Source: Lamellibrachia satsuma
Lineage: Eukaryota; Annelida; Polychaeta; Sabellida; Siboglinidae
Reading direction: 5' to 3'
Assembly (NCBI GenBank): GCA_033239005.1
Contig: BSQZ01000006.1
Coordinates: 10,481,662-10,545,661, forward strand
Length of the DNA stretch: 64,000 bases
Positions 43,654 to 53,523 of the stretch are shown here, in pieces (within the stretch, counting starts at the first letter, position 1; each line of letters starts with the position of its first letter). The position numbers were made by a program, and so were the translations under genes. Under the pieces are notes generated by a model. It saw only the letters and a list, made by a program, of their open reading frames with translations, made no database searches and was not told where the DNA came from.

Positions 43654-46649
43654 CTACCGAGCATATAATAGGGCAACAGTTTGGGTGTAAAAATGGCCGT
43701 TAGGATGAAAGTAACAATACAATGACAAAAAATTTTGCCCTATTATTTGGTTGATGGTTTCTTGTACAATAATTTCACCATGGACCAATCATTTTTGTTG
43801 CACCAATGTATTATGCATGGAATGCATTTCACGTTATTTAAAAAAAATGTTACTGGCTATTTAGAAAAATATATATATTATTAAATATTGCCACCGTATA
43901 TCTTGGTCGTTTTAACTTGCCACAATAGGGCGACAAAAGGCATTTATCTTGATTGCATAACTGTATAACATCAATAATAGTTTGCTACTATCAAACAGAG
44001 AAGATAATATGTATAATAGAAAAATAAACAGACAGCCATAATGGTAAGAAATGTAAGAAACGGCAGTTAGTAAAACCGTTACCCTATTGCGGAAAGTTCA
44101 TGACTGTCACCCTAATGTGGAATTAAGAGTTATACACACACGCGCACGCACACACGCGTGCACGCACACAATGTTCAATTTCAGCATCAGTTGTTTTATT
44201 GTTTCTTTATCCTACCATTTTACAAAACAAGAAACTTGTGCAAACAAGGGTCGCCCAAAGACAACCTGGTGAAAACCTGTAGAAAAAACAAGAAGTGGGT
44301 GGAAGTCTTGCAGCAAAGCCAAGCACAAAGATCAGTATTACTTTTATTATTCTAAATATATTAACATATCAATGACTTGGCCAATAATATAAAAAGCAAG
44401 GTACTGAATTTTGCAGATGGCACAAATTTGTTTAGAAAGGTTAAGCATGATGGAGATAAACAATATTTACAAAATGATCAAGACAAATTAGTGAAATGGC
44501 CTGAAAATGGCAGATGTTATTTGACTTTTGGGAAATGTAAATGCATACATGCACACAGGACACTGGAACTTGGATGTAATTTATAAAATGGGAGATATTA
44601 TTCTAGATACTACCATACAAGAAAAGGACTTTAAAAAACTGTATACAAGCTTGGAGACCATATCATAAGAAGGATATAAATATGCTAGAATGAATACAGA
44701 GGAGAACAACTAACATCATTCCAGAACGGAGAGGCCTTAGTTATGAAGAATGCCTAAAAGAATGTGGTTTAACAACCCTAGAGTCAAGGAGGTTAAGAGG
44801 AGATACAATTGAAGTTTTTAAGATATTGAATGGGTATGAAAATATTGATAGAAATATTTTGATCTCACTTAAGAAGACAGTAGAACTAGAGGACATAAAG
44901 TAACATTAGTGAAGAATCAACGCAGATTAAATATCAGAATTCAGAAAGTACTAATTCTCACATAGGACAATAAATGAATGGAACAAGATTATCTCCAGAT
45001 TGTGTAAATGCTAGCAGCATGAATATGTTTAAAAACAAAATTGACAAATATGTCAGAAGGGCAGGTTACACATAGATGAAAACGTGTTGGACTCTTGATA
45101 AACCAATAGCTTCCTTGTTCACATGCCATATGGGAATGATGTCTTGGATGGCAATCTTGTTACAAAATTTATAAATAAAAAATGATGATGTTGTGTGATG
45201 AAAACCGCATGTCATGCACACGTTGATTTCGGACAATATCACCCATTATTAGTCGATAAACTTACTTATAAACAATTATTTGGAGCACATTTCTTCTGCT
45301 TCCTGATGCCAATGTGCAGATGTTATGTCACAGAATATGTAAAACGGTCAGTGTGTGTCAATTTTAAATCTTAAGTTATCAGGTCTGATACCAAATGGTG
45401 TCAGAAGTACAAAAACATGCATTAGTTTTTGACCACATGGAACTATACCCCTACTGGCCTAAGCCCAGAACCTTGGAGCAACAGAAGACATATTCCTGTA
45501 CAGAGATTCGTAAGCACATAAATTTTTACAAATTGTGTCATTGATTGGTGGAACAAACTTCCTCTGAATCCTGGTGATGTCAACATCTAATGGTTAAAGC
45601 ACCCGCTTGTTGATCGAGAGGACAGTGGTTCGATTCCAACTCCGCCGTTTCGATGCATGGGCAATTTTGTTCACCCCACTTTGCCTGTGTCTTTCGAAAG
45701 ACACACTAAAAGCAGGGTTGGGGTCAAGTACCAGTACCTGTACTTAAGTACCCATTTGTCAGTACTTGATGTACTTGATGTGTGAAAATGCAAAGTACTT
45801 GTACTACAGTACTTGGTAAATAGCAAGTACTTTTCAAGTACTAAAGCAGGAAAGTTGTTTGTGAACTTTTCTGCTTGATCTTCACAACCAAATGGTAATA
45901 AAATAATGTGATGCTCAGTTTTGCTCATATCAAAAAGTCACATAAATTTGTGTTGCAAAATATTGAAAAATATTACAACCATTAAAATAGGCCTATTTAT
46001 ATTTGAGTACTTGTACTTGATATGTCAGTAGTCAGTACTTGATGTACTTAAGTACTTTGTACATAAGTGAGTACTTCAACTGTACTTGTACGTGATATTT
46101 ATTATGGGTATTTGATGTACTTGAGTACTTGATCAACTGTACTTGACCCCAACCCTGACTAAAAGCCATTGGTCCAAACTCCTTCGTTAGCTCAAGATTG
46201 GAGTTGTTTGGAGTATAATTACTTGAGACTTAAGACCTATTCTGTCTCTGATTCTGACCCTGAACAGCTTCAATTATAAACTGATATCTCCAGTTACCTA
46301 GAATAATACTATTAGTAGCTAATCCCCTTCGGCTTTGCCTTATCACGTCATAGTGATGATGATGATTTATCATGACATAAGATAAGTTACTGTCAATCAT
46401 GAACAACTAAAGTTTAAATAAGCACTGTCCCCTGACCACTCACAAGTGAAGTGCGTCATGGACACTGTCTGACACTGTCCATATTTCCGAGACCGAGACT
46501 CAAATATGTATCGAGTATGTTTCTTCCTCACACCTTTAATCCTGCTTAATTCAGCATACTACTCTTTCGTGCGTTTCGTGCTGCGGAACAGACAAACAAC
46601 CGAAAATACTAGACAAATATAACTTTTCTTACCAGGAATCGCCACTCAT
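28703..46649 (-). CDS. STX8: Syntaxin-8, complete gene, eight coding exons
   Basis: Tail-anchored Qc-SNARE of early-to-late endosome fusion; in vertebrates it pairs with STX7, VTI1B and VAMP8. Coding exons on the minus strand: 46649-46633, 43404-43305, 42339-42245, 41460-41350, 40908-40787, 36440-36348, 34713-34612 and 28779-28703. All phases agree and the sum is 717 nt, giving 238 residues (human: 236). Order: N-terminal helical region (1-110); linker with DDPW near 120; SNARE motif about 147-207 with the zero-layer glutamine at 178 (EVDNQNE); HINIVDRKS juxtamembrane segment; Cys-Cys; one transmembrane helix about 215-232; tail PFNGKP. The start is supported by the short first exon MSGDSW matching the family. 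It shares a promoter with Fringe and converges on netrin. Confidence 0.96.
28779..29233 (-). repeat. 31-bp minisatellite made of the STX8 exon-8 splice acceptor
   Basis: Fifteen starts spaced exactly 31 bp (28779 to 29213, 14 intervals). On the minus strand each full unit reads CATTGCAGGCATGTGTGTAA then CGGTCGTTCAT. This is the true acceptor plus the first 20 or so exon bases (GCATGTGGGTAACGATCGTT) with small changes. Thirteen of 15 units keep CAG|G; those at 28841 (CTGG) and 29120 (CATG) have lost the AG. Unit length is 1 mod 3. Confidence 0.95.
29945..29967 (+). other. G-run, potential G-quadruplex
   Basis: Three G runs of 7, 5 and 9 separated by single A bases. This is enough guanine to form a quadruplex on the plus strand, which is the template strand for STX8 transcription. 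Confidence 0.8.
30519..30830 (+). repeat. Dispersed repeat family R, copy 3
   Basis: Starts ATATGCTTGCTCGCTTGTGC, then TTTTGATGAAATCGATGGAG, GAAATTCGGCGAAAAGAGC, GTTACCCGATCTAACGATAAG, AAACCGACTTCGCAAAT, and CGCGATGGGTTAAATGAATCG. The copy at 40.0 kb has the same order. Confidence 0.6.
31270..31396. repeat. Inverted repeat with internal subrepeats
   Basis: ACCGATTTTTCAG (31270-31282) is the exact reverse complement of 31384-31396. Between the arms, (G)TTG[CT]CAAC and CAACTGAAAAA motifs repeat, and TTGGCAAC also occurs just outside the left arm. It may be a small palindromic element. Confidence 0.6.
31960..32160 (+). repeat. Dispersed repeat shared with 50.9 kb, copy 1
   Basis: Shares GGGTGGGT, TCCACTTGGATTATCA, GTTGA..TT.TGC.A.AATCAGCT and GTACA[AG]TGCCTC in order with 50880-51050. 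No coding content was recognised. Confidence 0.6.
34612..34713 (-). CDS. STX8: STX8 exon 7: C-terminal half of the SNARE motif
   Basis: 102 bp. Acceptor TTTTCACAG|AA; donor TGTT|GTAAGT. After the split Glu it encodes LIDDIMDHTDRTD, RLIKET, RHINIVDRKSNTC, matching the SNARE second half and juxtamembrane segment of syntaxin-8. Confidence 0.95.
34714..36347 (-). other. STX8 intron 6
   Basis: 1634-bp AT-rich, CpG-poor intron. No repeat or exon recognised. Confidence 0.6.
36348..36440 (-). CDS. STX8: STX8 exon 6: N-terminal half of the SNARE motif
   Basis: 93 bp, acceptor GTGTTTTTAG|AG, donor AATG|GTAACA. Residues QDTGLEALSSVIGRQKQMA and LDLGNEVDNQN align almost residue for residue with human STX8 and include the zero-layer glutamine (Q178). 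Confidence 0.96.
36604..36990 (+). other. CpG-rich unexplained block within STX8 intron 5
   Basis: Within an otherwise CpG-poor intron, this block has many CpG and several overlapping plus-strand frames (for example 36702-36983, 93 codons), antisense to STX8. No family was recognised and no splice sites are obvious. It could be a young insertion that has not yet lost CpG, or a regulatory element. Confidence 0.3.
37796..38220 (+). mobile_element. CR1-like LINE 3' end, copy 2 (degenerate)
   Basis: Nucleotide match to 44760-45175: GG[CT]TTAACAAC.CTAGAG, ATGGTTATGAAAATATTG, CTAGAGG.CA.AAAGT.AC.TTAGTGAA, AGAAAGTA.T.ATTCTCACA, GGGTTACACATA, then GTTGGACTCT.GATAA, ending GGATGGCAATCTTGTTA. The reading frame is broken many times. 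Orientation is antisense to STX8. Confidence 0.75.
39681..39739. repeat. TA microsatellite (~30 units)
   Basis: Uninterrupted TA dinucleotides, followed by TGTGTGTTTG. Confidence 0.97.
40003..40410 (+). repeat. Dispersed repeat family R, copy 4
   Basis: GACATGCTAGCTCGGTTGTG, TTTTTGTGAAATCATCAGAC, CCTTATCAGATCTAACGACT, GAAACCGGCTGCGGAT and GATTCGCCATAGGCTAAATC follow the same order as the blocks at 30519-30830. It is longer in the middle, with an inserted palindromic segment around TTCTGCATGCAGAATTT (40078-40094). Confidence 0.6.
40787..40908 (-). CDS. STX8: STX8 exon 5: linker to start of SNARE motif
   Basis: 122 bp. Acceptor TTTTGACAG|A; donor CAAG|GTAAAT. Encodes SALIGGTTGFGDDPWSSEP and SVDDIRQQQRQVIQ; the human counterpart has NPWLFEEPEE and FDEIRQQQQKIIQ at the same place. 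The longest open frame in this stretch is in a different, non-coding frame. Confidence 0.94.
41350..41460 (-). CDS. STX8: STX8 exon 4: helical N-terminal region
   Basis: 111 bp. Acceptor TTCTTACAG|A; donor CAGCG|GTAAGT. Encodes LPRESERRQAMLDQLITKEK and QINQAFRNE, matching the EGDRRQNLLDDL segment and the LLLASFKNE segment of human STX8. Confidence 0.94.
42245..42339 (-). CDS. STX8: STX8 exon 3: helical N-terminal region
   Basis: 95 bp. Acceptor TTTTTGCAG|CTT; donor AGATT|GTATCT, a weaker donor chosen because it restores frame and homology. Encodes LSAIIRTSTQKFSVEVNKLR and EDLIATTVQHR. Confidence 0.9.
42340..43304 (-). other. STX8 intron 2
   Basis: 965-bp AT-rich intron; nothing recognised. 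Confidence 0.7.
43305..43404 (-). CDS. STX8: STX8 exon 2: first helix
   Basis: 100 bp. Acceptor CAATTGTAG|G; donor ACCAAA|GTAAAT. The split Trp codon is followed by SIKYDACAQLGQSIMERLNE and RNQETRG, matching the human segment YDSTCQIAQEIAEKIQQRNQ. Confidence 0.94.
43614..43651. repeat. TA microsatellite
   Basis: About 19 uninterrupted AT units. Confidence 0.95.
44340..45175 (+). mobile_element. CR1-like LINE relic with degraded reverse-transcriptase box
   Basis: Plus-strand frame INDLANNIKSKVLNFADGTN then LFRKVKHDGD, YLQNDQDKLVKW, KCKCIHAHR. This matches the FADDT catalytic box region of CR1/L2 reverse transcriptases, here FADGT, so the second catalytic aspartate is lost. Downstream, in shifted frames, are RRGLSYEECLKECGLTTLES-like and NEWNKI.SDCVNASSMNMF segments, then the shared 3' end GGATGGCAATCTTGTTA. 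Dead copy, antisense to STX8. Confidence 0.8.
45490..45590 (+). mobile_element. Small LINE C-terminal fragment
   Basis: One frame reads QRFVST, then IFTNCVIDWWNKLPLNPGDV, the WNxLP signature of LINE protein C-termini. It abuts the SINE head directly, which suggests that the SINE may share or have captured this LINE 3' end. Confidence 0.4.
45590..46260 (+). mobile_element. tRNA-derived SINE interrupted by a MITE
   Basis: Head with A-box-like TAATGGTTAAAGCACC and B box GTGGTTCGATTCC, then TTTTGTTCACCCCACTTTG and GTGTCTTTCGAAAGACAC. This is the same architecture as the SINEs at 17.3 and 56.4 kb. It is split at 45712/46158 by the MITE insertion; CCATTGGTCC resumes after it. The right boundary is approximate. 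Confidence 0.65.
45713..46157. mobile_element. hAT-type MITE, 445 bp, with 8-bp target duplication
   Basis: Terminal inverted repeats CAGGGTTGGGGTCAAGTAC / GTACTTGACCCCAACCCTG are perfect over 19 bases. The 8-bp sequence ACTAAAAG is duplicated exactly at 45705-45712 and 46158-46165. CAGGG ends and an 8-bp duplication are diagnostic of the hAT superfamily. The interior is built of AGTACTTGxxGTACTT-type repeats and codes for nothing. Confidence 0.93.
46633..46649 (-). CDS. STX8: STX8 exon 1: start codon and first residues
   Basis: 17 coding bases, ATGAGTGGCGATTCCTG|GTAAGA, giving MSGDS plus the split Trp. The donor is a full consensus, the phase fits exon 2, and the acidic-plus-Trp start resembles human MAPDPW. 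No in-frame ATG was seen upstream before the promoter elements. Confidence 0.9.
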
Positions 46650-46810
46650 CTTCGTACGGATGTTATTTGTTGTACTTCCTACAGGAAGTAGTTGTGCATT
46701 ACAGACATGCGCCTGCGCGCTGACCCTTGACACTTGGCCTGGTACTCTGGCCAGAGGTGCAAAAGTTACAGAGTTTTCCGTGGGCGCGGCGGCCCCTAGT
46801 TGAGAGGAGG
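46650..46810. promoter_or_regulatory. Shared STX8/Fringe bidirectional promoter
   Basis: Only 161 bases separate the two start codons, so this interval and the two 5' ends must hold both promoters. No TATA box is evident. ACTTCCTACAGGAAGT (46674-46689) is a palindrome of two ETS/GABP-type GGAAGT sites, and TGCGCCTGCGC (46708-46718) resembles an NRF1 site. Both motif types are typical of TATA-less bidirectional promoters. CpG density rises here against CpG-poor flanks, as in a CpG island. Confidence 0.75.
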
Positions 46811-47257
46811 ATGCCTCGTCGATTCGTACGTATCGTGCTGAAACTAGTGGCACTATGGATGGTCTGCTTCATTGCAGTGGAAGTGTATTTCACGGCAGTT
46901 GTTAAACTTCGAAGTAATGGCGGTCCATCGATGTCTGCTATGGCTAGACATCTGAAGACGGACGGAGGCGCTATTGGCACGCTCATCAAAGAACCTCGAT
47001 TACTCGCACGTCGAGAGAACGGTTTGAACGTCGAGGTGTCAGACTTGAGCCGAAGAGAAAGGAGCGTTCACAGTTTGAAGTTTGGCGGCGAAAGTAAACA
47101 TTCTCATGACAGTAGTTCCTCGCTCAAAGTGAAAGATCCAACGTCTCGTCGCCAGACGGAACTAAATGACATTTTCATCAGCGTCAAAACGTCGAGATGG
47201 TACCTCAAAAGACTTGATCTCATTCTGGAAACGTGGTATATCATGGCTAGGGATCAG
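46811..47257 (+). CDS. FNG: Fringe exon 1: anchor, stem, start of catalytic domain
   Basis: 447 bp, ends CAG|GTAAGG in phase 0. The first ATG of the open frame is at 46811; the frame is open further upstream but without an ATG. Residues 1-7 are basic; 8-31 form the hydrophobic anchor ([15 protein letters not shown] inside); a Ser/Lys/Arg-rich stem follows. [20 protein letters not shown] and [10 protein letters not shown] begin the Fringe domain. Confidence 0.94.
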
Positions 47258-50200
47258 GTAAGGCTAATTTTATCACAGACTTGGGTTGTGCCACTTCCCT
47301 TCTTAATCTTGGAATATTAATTCGGGAGGCTCGGATTGAAAGTGTTTCTCCATTCACAATAATCATGTAACTTACTCTTAGACCGGACTTAGCCTGAACG
47401 CCGCCTAATTCTCTCTCTTACACGGAGATGTAGGATACTGGGTAGCAAATTGGATCTAGTATACTTAGACGTAACTGGGATCAGAGATCTCCCACTTTGT
47501 ATCTTGACTTTCTCTCCATTTACCATGCTAAAGCAGTCTTTATTCATTAAATCGAAAACATTATTATTATACACCCTTTTATCCCAGGGAATTCTAAGTA
47601 TTTCTCCCAGATGGTAACCTAAGACTATATGGCTATAGTTAGCGGATCAACTGTTGAGTTGATCCAGCTGCTGTTTTTGTTGCTGGGTAGAAACCATTGC
47701 TATAATTATTGGATGGAAACATGGCACAAACACATTCTCAACAGAGAACAGAATTTAGCTATTTTTCGCACCATGGGCAGACTTTGGTTCAAATACATTA
47801 TATCAATTCCAATTACCAGGGTTGAAAAAATTCATGATAAAAAATAGGATTTTTTAAATTTAAATCGGATTACAATTTTTTTTTTTAATCTGGTATATAG
47901 ACATTTATATAGATGTTTATATTTATAAACTCTTTCAAACGTGTTCTATTCAAATCGATTTGGGTACGTACTACTTGTCTTAACAAAGGGTCCACAAGGC
48001 CTCACCCATTGTAGTTGCACAATCTGTCTTGAAAAGGAAAGCATGCTGTGTGTATGTGGCTGTAGCAGTGATTATTATTGTTTGCTGAGAGGGTGGATTA
48101 GCACCTGTCCAGGGCTCTGTGTACATTAAGGGTCTCCAACCAGACTGCAAACTGGTACAGTATTAAACAATTGTAGCCCAGGCTGTCTCACTTGAGTCAA
48201 CATACTGAATTGGTAACAACTAGCACAAGCTCTAAGTGGATTTTCACTCAGGGCTTGTGACTTGAAAAGATACTTCCTCTTGAAGACAAGTTTGTGTGGC
48301 TTCACTGCATTCAGAAAGGGAATAGCTCAAACATACACAAATAACACAATGTCATAAAATATTTGACTCTCCAGCTGTCTGATGACAATACAACTAAACA
48401 AGTGTGCGCACATCCGATTGTGCTTTTGTATTAAAAATATACAAAACTTTGTTGATCTTGATGCTTGGAAACAGTTATTTGTGTTAAATTCGTAGAAATC
48501 AGGGATTAAAAAATCGGAAATAAAAATTCATAAATCAATGATTTTAAAGTTTTTTTTGGAGTGAGATAAATCAGTGATTTAAACCAAATGATTTAAATCA
48601 AACAATCCTGCCAATTACAAATTCTAATTACACCTCAAAAATTACAATAAAAAAATTATAATTATAAGTTCGATATCGAAATAACAGTTTGTGAACAGAG
48701 AAACCATAAACGTGCTCAACGGCTCAACATCTATTTTAGAGCAGCATTATTTATTTTCTGCATATTCAGTATTGTGGTACATAATGACAAGCAAATAAAA
48801 AGTTATAATATATGCATAACATATTACATAGACTATTGATTATTTGTAGGTAATTATTTTAGTTAAAAAGTAATTTAAAATACCAATTACCTTTTCACCT
48901 ATTCCATTTACTTAACAAAACACCAATTACAGTTTTGGAATTGGTGTTTCAATTCCAACAGAATTGACTCTGACTATGGACATTTCACAACTTACCTGCT
49001 CTATGTCACTAGCTGAGAACTGGGGACAATCACTAGGATCACATTATAGGCTAGCTGCACCACCGCAAGCTTTGAACTCATCTAGGCACTGACGCACAAC
49101 AGACGTGACACGTCCACAAAGACTCTTTTGGGTTTTTTTAATAAAAGGAGAGATCACGGACAAACAAGATCTGTAATAAACATGTCGCTCATTTGTGTTG
49201 CCAAAAGGGGCATTCTGTCACAAATCAGCCAAAATAAGAAAATCTTGTACTCATATTTTTATAATAAAAATGTCCAATTAATCCACAGGTCACAATTATA
49301 ACCACGTATGTCAAACCATAGGACTGCAGCTCCAATAGTTTTTGAGTTATGATCATTTAAAATTTGGTGGACACAATTTTAGAAGTCATGAAGATTTCTT
49401 GTTCTACTTAAAATGCTAATAACTCAAAAGATATTTGTGCTAGAGCTCTGAGATTTGGCAGGCTTGTTTTCCAGTATTATGTAGATAGTAACATACATAC
49501 TATAGTTCCACATAAATCTCTATCAGGGCGCAGTGTGTCGCAGTACTTTGCACTTAAGTACTTTTCATAAGTACACTTTTTCAGTACTTGTACTGGTACT
49601 TAAGTACATTTACAAAAAATCAAAAGTGCTTGTACTTACATTCCAAAAGTACTTAAAATTTCAAGTACTTTTTAAGTACTTTCGAATTGTGATCATGTAA
49701 TAACAAGTTAGTGAGCCAGTCAAGTAACCCATGTCCCAATCCCACTGGCCATTATGCATCAGTGCATTTCTATAGTAGTCCCTACTCCCTAAGAGAAATG
49801 GGTTAAGTCCGCCCAAAGTACTGGTAGTTGTCCTTAAGTACATTTAAAATGTGCTTGTACTGGACTTAAGTACTTTATCTAAAACCATGATGTACTGGGA
49901 CTTAAATACTTTGTCAGTGAAAAGTACTTGTGCTGGTACTTAAGTACATTTCAAAGTTCTGCTGCCCAGCCCTGATCTGTATACTAGTTCTCCGACAATC
50001 TGCCATTGAAGTTGTGTGTTTTTATGTGTGAATTTGAGCCAATTAGTGCTTTTTAGACCCATATATCAACAATAAACCATGTTAGAACACATTTTAATCT
50101 TATTTCGATCAATAACACACCTAGTCACCTACATATCTAGGTATATGAGAAGTTTGAAATTTCTATCTAGTTTATGAGATACAGATCTCCAAAGTTGGTA

Positions 50201-52998
50201 CATAGTGAAAAATGGCCTATATTTAGCAGCAAAAATGCTACGTGGCCAGAAAACTAAAATTCCAATTTATTTTTTATGAAAGGCAGGTACAATGCCTGTG
50301 TAATGCACGATATTTGGTTTCCCTATTCAAATGGTTTCATGTTGGAAAAAAATGTATGTAAAATAGCCAAGTTTTTTTAAGGTTCAGCTTACACGGGAAG
50401 CGCTACATTTCATATGGACATGGGCAAACATGTTTTTACTTTTATTAGACACATTACCGCGCATATATACACAACACAATATTTTTTTCACACGGGCAAT
50501 TTGCCCATGTGAAAGGCCTTAAATAAAATCCTGCAAATAGCCATATTTTGCATTTTTATCTAATCAATAAATGACAACAAAATATCAAGTCCTATATCAG
50601 ACTTTACTACCTATTCCATCTGTAGTAAGAAAATTATGTAAATACTGTTGTCAAATGCCAAAAAATCTTCTGAATATATAGAAGGTAATTTACTATATTG
50701 ATATGTGGGTTAATTGGTAAATTTTTGGTTGAATTCCAAAATATGAATGCAACATGCATTGGTTCAATTTGGTTGGTCTGAAACGGAATTCCCCCATAAA
50801 TGAAATATGTGGGCATTTGTTGGGCTGCAACTTGTGTAAGAGGACATTATTTAGGGGCATTGTAAATAGAAAAAAATAAAAAACAAATTGTATGTGGGTG
50901 GGTTATGGGTCCACTTGGAGTTGGATTATCACAACATATTTGAAAGGTATATTTTTTAGAGATTTTCTCCAGTTGAACTTTTGCCATAATCAGCTGCAGT
51001 GACAATGTGTGTAGCTGTGTACAGTGCCTCTAATTTTCCAGTTAGAGGCACCTACGATTCAAATACAACACTGAACTACCCTTCGTAACCCTTGGAAGAA
51101 AGACTGGGCTTTTGTTTACCTGCAATATCTGACTACCAGTATATTCTTTAAGGTCAGGTCAGCTTTGTGACTGCTGGTGCGTGACTGTGTGTTATGCATA
51201 GACTTGAACAAGTAAATAAAAATATGTGTTATGATGACTATCACTGTACGATAAGGTAATGATATATATGCCAAGTCGGTGAAGGTGTTCAGTCGCTGTC
51301 TCTGTCTTCAGGTGTATTTCTTCACAGACGAGGACAACGATGTTTATAAGCACAAGACACGTAAGTTGAAACGATTCACCAGTATCAAGTCTCAGTTGTT
51401 TCTTTGTGTGAGATAGTAATCTTTTCGAGGATACCGAATTAAATGGTGTTGGACCATGACAAATTCCTTTAATTTATACAATTTATGTCATTTCCACTCA
51501 GAATGTTGAGTTGATAGTATTTCTGCTGCAAAGGTGAAAATGCCCGTTATATCAGACACAATGAAGGTTTATGCTAAGTAAATTGAAAATGCACAAATGC
51601 AAGTAATATGTAGTTTAAATTTATGTACAGATGGTTACTTGCACATGCTTGTGTGTGTGCATGCATGCATGCTGCATGCATGCATATATGCTAGTAACAG
51701 TCTGTGCATAAAATTTTTAAACATCTAGAAAGTATTAAAAAATAAAAAGAATTCAATTCTGCAATTTTTGAACCATTGTATATAGTATATATATATATAT
51801 ATATACAGGGGTAGAGTCCTAGAGATAACTCCAAGAATATAGGTAGCCAGCAGGGCTACCTTGCTGATATATATGGTATTAACTTAACTTAATTAATTAA
51901 TGTGTTTCACAAACTCAAAAATTTTCATAATATTTGATGCCACAAACAATTTGTGAATTTTTTTGAGGAAAGACACCTGACCAACTGAAGTTGCAAATTA
52001 ATTTTTACACATTTTAAGTTGTACATTAATCATACCCCTATGGGTGTCGGAACCGGGTAAGGGGGGGGCACAAATACTTTTGGTGGATATGTTGGCCCCT
52101 GATATGCGTGCAGAAACCAACTTAGATCCCCCCAGTTAACACCCAACAGCTTCATAAACTGATGCTAATTGTTAAACAATGTAAGTTACACATTAAAATA
52201 ACATGGCACCAGGTCATGTCCAGATTACATTCGGGTTTGTGCCGTTAATTAAAATTATTTCTAAATGCTGTATAAATAGCAGGGGTACGACATTGTCATA
52301 GATCACTTCATTAAAGTAAGAATCTTACAAGTTGCTCTAGATAAATTAAAAGCATAAATAAACGATTAAAGGTTTTGAACTTTAAAACAGTCCCTTTGTT
52401 TTAACGATTAATGCCTTTATCTTACGCAATATATATTACATTTAGGAGTAACTAAATGTAAATTAAATGCATTAAACACTGTACATTTGTATTAATATTA
52501 ACTTTATAGTAAATGATCTCACACAATTAAACAACTTTTAATTGTCCTACTCCAGTGCAGCAATGTTCTTCAGTTATGTGCGTGCGTGGGTGCATGTGTC
52601 ACACTGCTAAATACTTGTTTCCTAGAATTAGCGCAAGTGGTATTTTGGGCCTGGGAAGGGTGACGGCCAATGGCAACTATGTAACTACCTTGTCAATCAC
52701 TGGAGACTTTATTAGTAGTCCAATAATAACAATCGGTGCTGGAGAAGGCTGTTTATTGGATTTTCGGGTTGAAGTAGGACACGTCGGCAACATGTCCTTG
52801 ATGTAGTTAATTGTTAACAATTGACTTGTTACAACCGGGCACCTCCTTCCCAGGCACTGACTAGGACTGCACTGACAATTGGACCACCTGTGACCCAGAT
52901 TTATCAGTAGCCTGTCGGGCTGCTCTTGTCTCGACTGGTAGCCCGACGGAAATTCTGATAACCACGGGCTACCGCGATTTCGAACCCTGAAATTGAAT

Positions 52999-53083
<85 letters not shown>

Positions 53084-53468
53084 AAGACTGTCCATAGCGG
53101 ACACCACCGGGACTATGCAGTATGTCCATTATGGAAAGGTGTCCATTATTGAAAAGTTGATTAAGTAGACACTCACGAGGTGGCGCCATTATAATTTGTT
53201 ATGATCGTACAGTTAATAAAATAGTACCGCGTAGCTGTCAGTAATATATGTGGGCCATAAACTTAGTTGGTAAAAATGTCGTTAATAACACAGAATTAAT
53301 GCATTCCACTGCATGGAAACCAGGGGTGTGTGGGGCCCTTGATCCATTTCTTTGACCCCTCTGAAAAATTATTATCTACGAAGTGATGTAATTGAACGAA
53401 TTGTACACTGTCCACTGCCGCAGGAGGATGGATAGTGACATTGAACGTTTCTCCTTGTTCATTCACTT

Positions 53469-53523
<55 letters not shown>

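Larger units (their letters stand above)
43405..46632 (-). other. STX8 intron 1, packed with transposon relics
   Basis: 3228-bp intron holding a TA microsatellite (43614-43651), a CR1-like relic (44340-45175), a second LINE fragment (45490-45590) and a SINE (45590-46260) interrupted by a hAT-type MITE (45713-46157). Confidence 0.85.
47258..51311 (+). other. Fringe intron 1
   Basis: 4054-bp, very CpG-poor: I count no CpG between 48121 and 48400. Contents: a small hairpin GGATCAACT/AGTTGATCC (47644-47665), a hAT-type MITE (49524-49974) and a dispersed repeat (50880-51050). The rest is not assignable. Confidence 0.7.

Noticed and set aside
45595..45660. Possible tRNA gene
   Set aside because: Same SINE head family; D-arm and acceptor stems do not pair.
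46727..46810. Extension of the Fringe protein upstream of 46811
   Set aside because: The frame is open but begins at a non-ATG codon. The basic N-terminus plus anchor expected for Fringe begins at the ATG at 46811.
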